Assembly (NCBI GenBank): GCA_015680685.1 | Contig: MNCI01021396.1 | Location: 66,198 to 130,197, forward strand | DNA length: 64,000 nt | Reading direction: 5' to 3' | From: Gnetum montanum | Taxonomy: Eukaryota; Streptophyta; Gnetopsida; Gnetales; Gnetaceae | Shown here: positions 52,834 to 64,000 of the stretch, in pieces | How the letters are laid out: each line of letters opens with the position of its first letter | Position numbering within the stretch: the stretch's first letter is position 1 | Made by a program: the position numbers and the translations under genes | The notes under the pieces: generated by a model | What the model was told of the DNA's origin: nothing | What the model saw: only the letters and a program-made list of their open reading frames with translations | Database searches by the model: none

Positions 52834-55754
52834 ATAGGCTAATCCTCAATGGTTGATATTTTAGTAGGATCCATGACTAAACCAACATCTAAGATAACAT
52901 GTCCCAAGAGCTTAGTCTTCTAGTGAAGAAATGAGTACATGTGAACAACTAATGTTTCTTTAGTATCTTTAAAAGTATCATTAAATACTACTTATGAAAC
53001 TCTTCTAATGAAGACTATAGAAAAATGTTATAGATGAGTACAACAAAAAACTAATCTAGATATGATCTCATGACATTGTTGATGAAATGCATGAATATTA
53101 CAAGAGCATTAGTAAGTTCAAGTGCCAAAATCAAGAACTCAAAATACTTGTATCATGTATTAAAGGCTATTTTGGAGACATCCTCCTATTTAATATGAAC
53201 TTGATGATATTGTAGACCCTTGTAGTCTATCCAAATTATCAACTTTTTACTAAATATATAGTGGAATCAAGTGTCAAGGCAAACACCACCACTTCTAACT
53301 CAAGATCATGAGAGGTATAACATGTCTCATGAGGATTTAGCTATTATACGGTTTTTGGTACTACTTTATCCTATTGTATGAAACACTCATAACTCTCTTC
53401 CAACACATTAGTATAAATATCAAGTATTTTTTCAAGATCACGCAAAATTAGCAAAGAGGTCAAGCTTACTCTACTTTTGAGTTTATCAAAAGAAACCTGA
53501 TAATGTGAATCCCACAAGAAACTCGCATTCTTTTTTAACAATTGCATCAAGGATGAATTGATATTAGAAAATTTCTTGATGAACCTCTTGCAATAACTAA
53601 CTACTCTAAGAAATTTGAGAATTCTCCCAACCTCCTTAAGGATAGACCAATCCTGAATGACTACTATGTCTATACTAGCCTGTAAGATAACATGTTGCAA
53701 GAATTAGATCTTCTAATGTAAAAATGAGTACTTTGAAGGTTAGATGAATAATTGATATTCTCTGAATATTTGAAAAATCATCCTTAAATATTGCTCATGT
53801 AGCTCCTCTAATGAAGAGTACCTCAAAATGTCATTGATGAATATAGTCACAAAATAATTTAAGTATGGTCTCATAACAATATTCATGAGATACATGAACA
53901 CTACTAGAGCATTAGTAAATCAAAATTCCAAAACCAAAAATCCACAATATCTATATCGTGTCTTGAGGGGTATCTTAGAGACGTTCTCCTTTTTAATATA
54001 ATCATAATGGTATCTTGACTTTGGGTCTACCTCTGAGAATACATGAGCTTCTTTAAACTAGTCACATGAATTATCCATATAAATTTAAGGGTAATTGCTC
54101 TTTACTATCACTTGATTCAACTACCAATAGTCAATGCATAATCATATACTACCATCCTTCTTGATGAAGAGCATAGAAGAATCCTAATGAGAGATACTTC
54201 AATGAATTAAGTCTAATTCTACTAGCTCCTAAACCTAAATTTTCATTTAAACTAACTCAATAGTTGAAATATTGTGTGAAGCCTTGGACATAGGGCTAGT
54301 ATTGGGTGGGTTTGAGAGAGATCTCAAAATTAACAACATATCTTGAAGGTAACTAGGCAACTCTGAATAGAAGACATATGCAAACTCATGAAAGATAAGA
54401 ATTTGATAAATCCCAAGAGAAGAAGAAGATTTACAAACTAGAAGTGTGAAGAAAAAATGATTCTTTTATAACAAATGATGAAAATACCTTGATCACATAA
54501 GAACTAATTTAAAATTTTAGAGCTTAGTATGCACTATCATCTATACATCATCATCCATTACCAAGGAGAGTATATTAAGATAATAACTTAAGGTACCCTA
54601 ATAGTGATAAAACCAATTCATGGTCAAGATCATTCTATGCTCTTATAGAATCATGAAGTAACGATCATTGAGCTAGATGGTATCATAAATCACCAAAGGT
54701 ATAGACTTGTAGACTTTGCTTACAACAAGTACACTATTACCAATAGGGCTAATGAAAAGCCCTTGAATAAGAAAATGATCCTACAACCCCAATCATCCAA
54801 CTACTTGAAAATCAATGAAATAATGCCTAGTATTAAAATTAAAAGAAATTAAAATTATTACATCAAGACTCATACCTCTAAAATCGATCACACTGTTAGG
54901 ATAAACATATACTAGCTAATTTGTTACAACATATGAATGAGCACATGTCCTCATATCATCCTTGTCACCTACAAGCTTTTTAACCTATTGAGAACCTTCA
55001 TCTCCCAAATTATTTGGATAGTTAAAGCTTTGATGGCTTGGCTAGTTATAGTTATAACAATTGAGATAATCCTTATAAGTTTTCCTAACTCTACCATAGG
55101 CATAAAAGGTAATGCATCCATGAGAAGCTCTACCATCCACTAACTACAACTACAATAGCTATTGTTTCATTATTGCCCATTGGAATAAGGGATTTAAGTC
55201 CTCTTGGATTCATTACACTTTGCAAAAGAGGTATAAGCCCTCTTTTGAAAATGATAATAATATGTTGCTTCTACAAATTTACTATGCTCTAGGTTCAAAG
55301 CATTTACATATGCATCTTCATATGTTTAGAGATGAAGAGGAACTAAGTGGTTCTTGATGGATAAATGAAGACCTATGATAATGTAACTAGCTTTGGTCCA
55401 CTCATCCATATGTATGTGTTGCACATACATACTCATCTCTAAGAAATGGTAAGCATACTTAGTGATGGTCTAGTTGCCTTAGTAGAGCTAGTAAAACTCA
55501 TCTATCTTTATCTCTACATTCTTTAATAAGATCTAATGCAATGGTAAGGAAGTTTCTCTAATGCACATCATGCTCCTTCGACTAATGCACTTTCTTCTAT
55601 GTAGTCCACTAATGCCTAGAATAATCCTTGAACTGGTAGGTTACCAATCTGGTTTGCTACACAGGAGAGCAATCCATCAACTTGAAGATCTTGGTGACCC
55701 TGTCAAGTTATTCTATGATGGTAGTAGGGTTGGAAAAATGATGCCTAATTAGTA
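52834..55754 (-). pseudogene. Tekay/Del-like Ty3 chromovirus relic (gag, protease, RT, RNase H)
   Basis: Reverse strand. Gag-like KYAYHFLEMSMYVQHIHMDEW lies near 55470-55400 and a basic tail near 55200. Protease-linked GLFISPIGNSVLVVSKVYKSIPLV lies near 54760-54690. RT runs from about 54180 to 53400, and 53700-53371 is open: IQDWSILKEVGRILKFLRVV, CKRFIKKFSNINSSLMQLL, DLEKILDIYTNVLEESYECF. RNase H (HETCYTSHDLELEVVVFALT) is near 53330-53260. Left of about 53200 a second partial RT copy follows (52840-53190), so two copies of the family are joined. Integrase is not seen. Confidence 0.75.
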
Positions 55755-57494
55755 TGAACATGCCCTAACATTCACCTCTAACAAACAAGATACTATGATC
55801 ATTAACTGATCAAGGCATTATTAAATAACACTATTTTTTTTTGAAATAAGAGAACATCAATACTTAGGGTCTTTTTGAATGATTCAAGTGTTTAAGTGAA
55901 AATAATTGGATTTGATATGAGTTTGAGATGTTATGGAATCCAAGAAGACCAATTTCGAGACATACAGTAGGACTAGGCTTCAAGGAAAATAATTTTTTCA
56001 CCAAACTTCACTAGGAAGAAAGCCATCTTTATTGTAAGAATACATCATCCAATAAATGTCTTTGTTGTTGTAAGATGAAAATCAAAACATGTATTCTTCT
56101 TAGAAAAGATGTATTTCAGGCAGATAAGGCATCTTAATAAAGGAAAGACTTCTTTGAAAAGACATTCTTCAAACCTAAAGGACATCTTCCTCCTCAGCAA
56201 GATGTCTTGTCTTTTAGGAAGACATATTTTCAACATTCTCAACATGTGGAAAACATATCTTTCTAACTACAAGAGTGTATTATTTTAGAGGTAGTAGTGC
56301 AAAAATATCTATGAAACTACAAAAATAAGAAACATACTTTAAGGGCACTAGGAATAAGAAAATTTATGATTGGTAAACATTTTAGTCAAACAAAACTATA
56401 ATATCAATAAGATAATTTGACTCATAAAAATCATGAAAACACATAAGCCCAACAAAAAATAAATCTTGTCAATGAATGAAACTTAGAAATCTAGTATGTC
56501 TCAACATGGTAAATATCAAAGCTTTTATTGTCAAAACAAAACTTGAATCTGAGGGTTGATGATAAGATAAGGATATAGTATACCCATAAAAATTCAACAC
56601 TTGTATATAAAAAAAAAAACCAATAGAAAAAATAAGATTGACAAAATAAAGATGAAAATTATTACAAGCTATCTGTGGCAACAAAAGCCAATCCCATAAA
56701 TTGTTGATAAAAATTCTTTCACAAAATTGACACTCAAAATTGATGTAACAACATAAATAATCATTATTATATCCACAAAATAATTATAGAAATTCTTAGC
56801 TATAATTTTTTGAATTAATACCCATGATTTCCCAAGATAGAGTCATAAATCCATAAAATAATTTAACAAAATCCTTCTTCCACAATTACATACAAATCAT
56901 GCAAGTACAAAAATTGGAAGAGAGGCCAAGATTTCTCATTTCAATAAGAATAAAGGGGTTTTCATGAAAGAATAATAAGCAACAATGGATCTATTGGTAT
57001 CCTAATCCTAATTCAAAAAAACCTATAGTACCACCAAAATCTTCAAATTTTAACAACACCTCTCCTTATATCATGTAGAATGTTAAGGTGTTCAAAATAC
57101 AAGAGTCATGGGATTTCAAAAGATAGGTAACTAAAATTACATGAAGAAAAAATAGGCCAATTATCAAAACTAGATATCAATAAGAAGAATTATTTTACTA
57201 AGGCATGCCGATCACTCATTTAACTTATCAATAGGATTAGTGCACATATGCTAGAAAAATTTCATTGATAATAAATATCCATGAAAAACATTAAATTAGA
57301 TTAATGGATTCATATCACAAAATCACATAAATTAAGAAATATTAAAATATATCAAATATAAAATATTTCAAGATATAGTCCAACTAAAAAGCATCAAGAT
57401 TAAAGCATAACACAGCCATGCACTCCCAAAATACAAAATCTTAAGGAGAAAAGTATACTAGCAAAGGATGTGAAAACATGAGGTGTTACATGAT
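55755..57494 (-). repeat. Chromovirus 5' LTR of the preceding relic
   Basis: Homologous along its length to the LTR split by element G (24120-24861 plus 34836-36062). It ends GAGGTGTTACA at about 57494, the complement of a TGTAACACC LTR start. Near 55740-55765 a decayed initiator-Met PBS complement (CCTAATTAGTATGAAC) adjoins it. About 1.7 kb, AT-rich, no coding content. The ORFs at 56045-56245 and 56469-56684 are chance. Confidence 0.6.
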
Positions 57495-59615
57495 GCCTAA
57501 TGTGCATCTTGAATTAGAAACCTCTTTCTTAAGAAGAAAATGAGCTATTTATTATAGCTAATGTGATGATGATATTCTATGATTATTTATTAAGATTTTC
57601 CTCTAATGGATATTTTTATAGAATAAGTTTTTCTAGATTTTTGTGGAATAATGTTATACCAGATATTGATAAAGTTAAAATGATATGCAACTTTAAGATT
57701 CAAAAAGGACTTAATTGTTTATAATAAATTTTCATATGAATTATGCATAAAAAATCAATGAAATTTGAAAATGTGAATGCATGAATTGAAACTAGAACCT
57801 TGTATTTCATTTCAATATTAAAAAATATATATCTTTATTTCTAGTTGTTGTATTTGAAATTGAAATTCTTTCTAAGTCCTATGTTTATCTTATTGTTCTT
57901 TGTCTACTAAACTATATTGTTATGCCTTTTTTCCATAACAACTATTCTTTGACTACCCTTCTACACCATCATGTCTATACTTATTGTTACTACTTTTACT
58001 CAAACACTATCACCACCATTGATATTCAACTCTGATCAATGCCATTCAACTTTGATCTTGTAACGGTAAGTTATGATTCATTATTTTTCTTACTATGATA
58101 ATAATTATTAATTTTCATCAAGGATGATTATTTTACCTAGTTAGGATCCAGTTTTTATTTTATTTTTTAATGAAAATTCTTTCTAGTGTCAATTTTCAAA
58201 TTTATATTTATTCTTAAACATCCATGGAAATGTTGATTTTTGAATATTTATTTTTCTTGAAAACCATTTCAAGGATCAATTGTTAATATTCATTAAAGAA
58301 ATACATACTACATTGTTGTAACCTCTTCTTTGACAGGTTACAACATTTTTATAAATTGGAATGATCATCTCTCCTTGAGACCACATACAAAGCATAGAGA
58401 GAGTTCAATTTGTTCATGAATGTGCCATTCACTATAATGTAACTATAAGGGTATTTGATATGAAAAAATTGTTTACCTTCTGTGCACCATATATATTTAA
58501 TAAATTGGTATTCATCAAAGATTTCTAACATCAACAAATTGCTTCATTAATTACTCAACCAATCCTATTGTTTGATTTAAGCTTTTCACAAGTTTGCATC
58601 TTATATGGAGCCACCATTAGAACCATTCTATATTTAACTTCTAACTTGAATCATAATCCTTCATATACCACTAAATGCAATAAAAATTTACTTTATGATC
58701 ATAATAAAGTTTTATATTTGGAATATTGAAGAATTTCTTTACTACAACTATGAATTCATCTATTTTTTAGGAATTTGTTTGAGAATCATCAACTAATCAT
58801 GATTATCATAATTCATAAAGAGCTTAATATTTATTTCTCTTATGTGTTTTGTGACATAATAGAAATCCATGACCACATATTAATTCATTTTTCTTTTCTC
58901 TAATTAGTTTGATATTTGCTAGTAATAATCTACTTGTTATTCATCATCTTTTTTCTTAATTACTTTGGAATATTATTTGGGACTAATCTAAAAATGATCA
59001 AAAACATCTTCTTATCATCTTATATTTTTTAGGATCTATGTGAATCTCCACTAGAATCATGTGATATTGAATTATAACTTAACTATTTTTCTATTTTTAA
59101 ATGAATATATTTATATATCCAAAGTTGAATCATGATTATTATTCTACCTATCTTTCTTAAAACTTATTTGATTGTGAGTTAGTCCAGTTTGTAGTACAAA
59201 TGATGTATAGAATTATTATTTAATCTTAATTTTTGTAAGTGCATAGTACTTTATCTTTTTAGCACTGTATTAAATGATTCTAGTTTTGAGGATACAAATG
59301 ATTGTTATTATTAATTATCATATTATTATATATTCAAATATATTAAGTTGAATCCAAATTATGATTATAATCAACATTTACATAACTCATTTCTTTGGAA
59401 GTTAGTATGTGTTGTATTGTAAAGGATAGATAGAAGTAATATTTACCTATAATTTTTATAAGTGGAAGTAATTTCTCTTTTAATACTAGTTATCATGAAA
59501 GTAGTTTTTATGTTACTAAAATATTATGTGTCTTTTGAACGTCGTATTAAATGATTATGATTTTGAAGATAATAATGCTTCTCATTATTGTTTATCACAT
59601 TGTTGTATATATCTC
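57495..59615. other. AT-rich intergenic stretch, nothing recognised
   Basis: About 2.1 kb without recognisable coding sequence, RNA gene or repeat shared with the rest of the window. A 62-codon reverse frame (58349-58537, MLMLEIFDEYQFIKYIW) matches nothing I know and is probably chance. Confidence 0.4.
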
Positions 59616-60440
59616 TGTTGAGTTGTCACCCACATCAAAAGTGATATTGGGGCTCTGATATCATGGATTCGATATTGGGGATCCAATATTGGGGTCAATA
59701 AGTGATGTCAAATATCTGATGTCATTTCTACCATACTCACCTATAAATATCACATAGGGGAGAGAGAGCGGGGGGATAGATAAAGTTGTTCAAATTTTTC
59801 CAATTTCAGTTCTAGTGTATGCCCGCAATGTGATGTTTATGGTTGCATAGCATCCTTATTCGAGCATTATGTACTTGGGCACATTACATGTTTGGCAATA
59901 AAGACCGAGATCATTTACATCATTGCAACATCCACTTTGCATTTGTATTTTCTTAGATTAAAATTTCAATGTCTTTACTCATTGCTGTTTCCAATTAATT
60001 TTATTTACGTTCCTCATCATTAAGTGGAATGAGTATGATCCATTGCGAATACATAAGCTTATTGTCTAGTAACCCAATAGCGATTAGCGTTTGGTAATCC
60101 TAGCAACAACTATGTGAAGTCTAAGGTGCGTACAAATAATCAGGTTTGGATACTCATCACCTTAGGTTAAATGTAGGATTTATTTCATACCTTTAGTTAA
60201 TCAATTCTTTATTATCGTTCCATAGTAGGAGTAGTGTTAAAGCATTACATCATACACCTCACTTTAGACTAAACCATACGTGACAAAGCTTCCACTAGTC
60301 CGATGTGGAAAGAAAATGAACAATGAAGCATAATAACTATCCTAGAACTCATGATTAGCCCATCCATGGAGTTTGACCAAATCGTGCGTACACGCTTGTA
60401 TTCATATGGTTGGATGTAGGGGTACCCTTGCTACTCATCA
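59616..60440 (+). repeat. Element D 5' LTR
   Basis: It begins TGTTGAGTTGTCACCC, aligned with the F start TGATGAGTTATC, and ends GCTACTCATCA. GATATT/GATATC/AATATT motifs cluster at 59643-59700. TATAAATA is at 59742-59749 and AATAAA at 59897-59902. Closest to solo LTR F. Confidence 0.85.
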
Positions 60441-60460
60441 TTGGCACCATTGCCAAGGAT
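60441..60460 (+). other. tRNA-Asp-type PBS, element D
   Basis: TTGGCACCATTGCCAAGGAT directly after the LTR end, a near match to TTGGCGCCGTTGCCGGGGAC. Confidence 0.85.
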
Positions 60461-60639
60461 GGTGCTAATTATCTAAGATAGTTATATCATACAACTTCAT
60501 TGTAGACATTTCCACACTCAATCTTTTAACAAAGAGTAAGAAGTCACACACGCATCTCCAACATCTCTCGTGCACATGACATTAGTGATTTATCCAGTAG
60601 TGAAACTATTCACTGGTGAACCAATGTTATATATAGTGA

Positions 60640-62967
60640 CATGGAATCGAGTGAGTAGCAATCTGAATGGGTTCAAATCTTTTCAAACCATGTTTCACAA
60701 CTATATTTGACAGATTCAGACACTTCTAACGAAGAGAGAGATCATCCTAGAGTTGGAAGAACTTCCAAGCCTAGAACCTTCCAAGCACAAAGTCATGATA
60801 CATCATGGGATGAATTGGAAAATCATATGATCCAAAACCCTTCTCCTAGTCTCACTTCATCTTCCTTTGTAACGTCTTGTTTGGATGATGTCCGATATAG
60901 GTATGATCACCACATAAATCGCGACGATAGACACGGAAATATTGTCATCGCAACTACCTACAGGGTTATCAGACTCATGAAACTTAACATCCATATATGA
61001 AGATCTCTGATGGAGAAAGTGAACCCTTGTTATCGACTTGAAGCTTACTGAACATTTAGGAGGCTGTTAGAATCCCCAAAAAGCATCAATAGGATAGTCG
61101 TATCAAACAAATCAAAATGGAGTATATTCTTAGGTTTAGAGGAGGCCATAATTTCAATCTACAATAGCATTTGAAAGCCTTACATGATTCATGAACCTTA
61201 TAGAACATTGACAACATGTGGCAGAAGTTAAAACTCTTCCCCCGAACACTCGTCAATCAAGCTGCCATGTGGTAGTAGTCGTTGAATCCTAATTCTATTA
61301 AGCATTGGTCCAAAATGTTAGAATTGTTCAATGACAAGTACCAAACTTATGCTAGAGTATCCCAATTATGGAAATAGATTTAGGAGTGGAAAAAAATAGA
61401 ATATGAGCCCTTGTATTTGACCCTAGACCATTATTACTCTTTATTGCATAAATGTCCAAGCCATGGCTTCTTCCAGGAAGAACAACTTCAGCACATCATA
61501 GATGGGCTTCAGACTCAAACACAAGAGACACTTGGAACATATGCTAAGGGTCAATTACATGAATTAGAAGGCCATTATATTTTAAGGCTTATTCAATGGG
61601 TTGCTAAAGAAGAAGAGGAGTTGTGTAAATAACAAAGTTTGAAAACCCACCAATAGGAATTAACATTTGTAATAGAAACGATCACTGACAAAGATAAGGT
61701 AACTTTCCATAGGGAGATGTTTCAATATCCATTTCCAATAAAAAAACTAATTGATGGATTCCATGCAAGGTTGAATAGGATGTCTACATGGCCTCAGGAT
61801 AGTGCTTCATCATATGCCCAGCCTACTAGAGTGAGTGTGGTACAACACAGTATTGGTAAAGAATCTCAACATAAAGGAACAAATTGTGAAACAAGTGAGA
61901 TGAAAGGCCAATGAGACAAACACACTACTATTGAAAACAAGGTGGATCACTCCACTACAAACATAGATGAGGAATGTGAGCTTTTTCTTTATGATCATCC
62001 AAAGGGCCGATGCCCGATATTATCACATCTACAGGAGCATTTGGCTTCTACACTGAATTTGAAGTTCTTACGCCAACACAAGCCCAAAAGAATACCTTTC
62101 CATCCACATGGTTATGGTCCATCATATAACCATGCGAGTAGGAACCATCCTTAGCCTTATGATCAACCTCAACCACAGTGGAAACCACCATAGTCATGGG
62201 GGAGGCAATCACCCACTTGGCAGCCATCTCACCATCCGTACTCATGTGAGTACTACATTCAACAACCTGTTTCACTAGCATGTTTCCATTCATCTTCTTC
62301 TTCTTCACCACATGTGTACCACTCACCAGAACACCATCGCTATGTGCCATATCCCATGTCATCACCATCACATGCCACGTATCCTTTATCATCTTTTTCA
62401 AGATCTCATGTTTTTCCCCTTCACACGTCATCATCCATTTTGAAGCGTTTAGTACAACATCCTTTACAGTCAAAAGTGGCTACTTGTGCAGCAACTTTGC
62501 ATACCAACAATCAATCTAGTTGAAACCCTTTATGACCACACAAACGGCCCTTCTTCAGGACAATTTGCACCGAAAAACATAAAGGCCAAGCATCACCCAC
62601 TATATTTACTACTTCTGTGCAAGGGTAATCTAGTGACATATCCATTCCTTTGGATCTACCACCTTCTATACATATTCCAAAGTCACCTATTATCTCTACT
62701 TTTATTTTGACCACTACCGTGGATTCCGATTTTATGCTGAGACAATAGAATCCATGCATGCCATCAAGTTGTCACAACCTCAGTGGGATGTCAGGAATTT
62801 TTCAAGTTATCCCATCTTCCACACCGGCATACCAACCAAACCCTTATGCCATGTGTGTGATACAACTAGGAAGCATGCCCTATACCATGTATCCATAATG
62901 CATGGACCCTTTTGCTAATTCATATCACCCTCAAATGTATAGCCCTTGGGGCTATCTTCCTTTCTAA
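60640..62967 (+). pseudogene. Element D gag, ending in its own stop (pol-less)
   Basis: The N-terminal part (60707-61000) is acidic/His-rich: TDSDTSNEERDHPRVGRTSK. The gag core is at about 61100-61632: LKLFPRTLVNQAAMW, MLELFNDKYQTYARVSQL, LDHYYSLLHKCPSHGFFQEE, HIIDGLQTQTQETLGTYA, RLIQWVAKEEEELC. ECELFLYDHPKGRCPILSHLQ (61970-62035) is the zinc-knuckle-like motif with its second Cys lost. A Pro/Ser/His/Tyr-rich tail (62100-62960) ends YSPWGYLPF-stop (TAA 62965-62967). Stops and frameshifts are present. A poly-pyrimidine run follows at 62985-63040 where pol would start in C. Confidence 0.78.
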
Positions 62968-62984
62968 CCACAAACTAATCCTCC

Positions 62985-63042
62985 TTTTTCTTTTCTTTTC
63001 TTTCTTTTATTTTCATTTTTGTTTTTGTTTTTTTTTTTTTTA
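62985..63042 (+). repeat. Poly-pyrimidine / poly(T) run
   Basis: TTTTCTTTTC repeats followed by a run of 14 T, immediately after the gag stop of element D. A T-rich run also follows the gag stop of B (reverse strand, about 13260-13140), and T-rich sequence follows the pol stop in A, C and G, so it marks the start of the conserved tail. Confidence 0.7.
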
Positions 63043-64000
63043 ATTTTGTTTACCATTCCTAAATGTTCTTGATCAATAAGTGAGCTTTACCTTGGCCCAC
63101 TTGGGGTGGGGATTTGTTTCTATGTTGTTTTCATCATAAATGTTTAACTATGCAAATGGTGAGTCCACATCATCAATCCATCTCCTTAATTATATAGCTT
63201 CCCTTAATTTTGGAAGGATGGAGCCCCTTTTCTAACCAAACTATAATGAATTTGTGGCTTGGTATCCTCCACCTTAAAGAAGGATTCAAAGGAATTAAAA
63301 AGGGTATGACCTCAACGGGATTTGATGCACTTGTGCTAGTTTATTCTCTTGGACGCGTGGATGTTGTCATCGCTCTTTCCACCATTCTAGCACCAAACAC
63401 CACTAGGAAGTTGACCCAGTCAAATATGCATGGTGTGGTTCCCATCCAAAAAGCAAGAAAAGAAAAAAAAGTAGAGAAAACTTATGGGAATTCAAAGCAC
63501 ACCCCTTAGACATAATAATGGGGTATGGGCTACAAGCGTTGGTTATGGAACTAGAAAGATATGTATCCATGCCTGAAGGTTCCCTTTAACTAAGGTCCTT
63601 CCGCACTACCTGTTAATCTTTTATTCCTTTTGGTGGGATGGTGGTTGATCTATGAGAACAACCTTGTTTCCTAAAATGATGGATTAGTCAGGTGTGTTGA
63701 TGCAAGGTCACTGGATATGGTTCTTTTTGGTTTGGATTCAGGATGGTTGTTGTCTAGTCACCTTAACCACTAAACACAAAAGGGGCTTCATACAACCTCC
63801 ATATTAGGAGTCCATTCTATGCTCTCTCTTTCCATCATGCTTTCCATTCCTCACCTCACTATTCGCTATGTTTTCATTTATGATTTGGATGTACATAGTC
63901 ATAATTCTATACTGATGGTGGTGTAATTTTTTTTGTGTGTTATTGTGTGATAGGTATTAGTTGCATTTAATGCCTTAGGTGCCTATGGATACCTTCTGGA
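63043..64000 (+). other. Element D tail, partial
   Basis: Homologous to the post-pol tails of the other OTA elements. Shared segments are TCAATAAGTGAGC, GGTATGACCTCAACGGGATTTGATGCACTTG, CACACCCCTTAGACATAATAATG and GGGGCTTCATACAACC. A 99-codon frame (63210-63509) covers the same conserved part as B's 12768-12950 frame (both contain TSxGFDALVL). The window ends before the polypurine tract. Confidence 0.65.

Larger units (their letters stand above)
59616..64000 (+). mobile_element. Pol-less OTA retrotransposon D (3' end beyond window)
   Basis: 5' LTR 59616-60440, PBS 60441-60460, gag about 60650-62967, then directly the post-pol tail (from about 63050) homologous to those of A, B, C and G. No protease, RT, RNase H or integrase between gag and tail. 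The polypurine tract and 3' LTR would lie to the right of 64000. It has the same plan as element B, including a similar gag C-terminus (WGYLPF-stop). Confidence 0.85.

Noticed and set aside
1-64000. Host genes, tRNA, rRNA or organelle-derived segments
   Set aside because: No frame outside transposons showed a recognisable host protein. No cloverleaf or rRNA stretch was noticed. tRNA-like strings are only primer binding sites.

Overview
The window looks like plant nuclear DNA made almost entirely of transposable elements. It is AT-rich, holds several Ty3-type LTR retrotransposons of the plant-specific Athila/Tat (OTA) type and of a Tekay/Del-like chromovirus type, plus LINE remnants. No intact host gene, tRNA or rRNA gene was recognised. 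The deep nesting and heavy decay suggest a large, repeat-rich seed-plant genome. A gymnosperm is possible, but that is only a guess.

Layout. 1-7090: a reverse-strand RTE-like LINE tail, then a reverse-strand Tekay/Del-like relic with its LTRs and an initiator-Met PBS, then half of an old OTA-family LTR (E). 7091-20841: OTA element A, inserted into LTR E. A is itself interrupted by solo LTR F (9049-9825, target duplication ATGGA) and by the reverse-strand, pol-less element B (10712-16361). 20842-24861: the rest of LTR E, AT-rich repeat debris and the first part of a chromovirus LTR. 24862-34830: OTA element G, complete in outline with a perfect ATATG duplication, inserted in that LTR. 34836-37838: the rest of that LTR and its reverse-strand pol relic. 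37839-39366: a GC-rich block ending in poly(A), with a LINE zinc-finger fragment, a frameshifted coding region, a coiled coil and a J-domain-like segment. 39367-43124: AT-rich, with an array of about 20 degenerate palindromic motifs. 43125-52833: OTA element C, whose 5' LTR is cut short but whose gag-pol is the best preserved. 52834-57494: another reverse-strand chromovirus relic and LTR. 57495-59615: nothing recognised. 59616-64000: OTA element D, pol-less like B, running off the right end.

The OTA elements share a tRNA-Asp-type PBS, a TCATGGGGGTA polypurine tract, TG...CA LTRs of about 0.8-1 kb with a TATA box and AATAAA, and a post-pol region of about 1.9 kb. A, C and G carry pol. B and D have gag joined directly to the post-pol tail and end gag with a similar short C-terminus, so they look like one non-autonomous lineage that would need pol in trans. 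Every pol copy here has stop codons. Eight single-N positions, most flanked by exact duplicates, are assembly joins.
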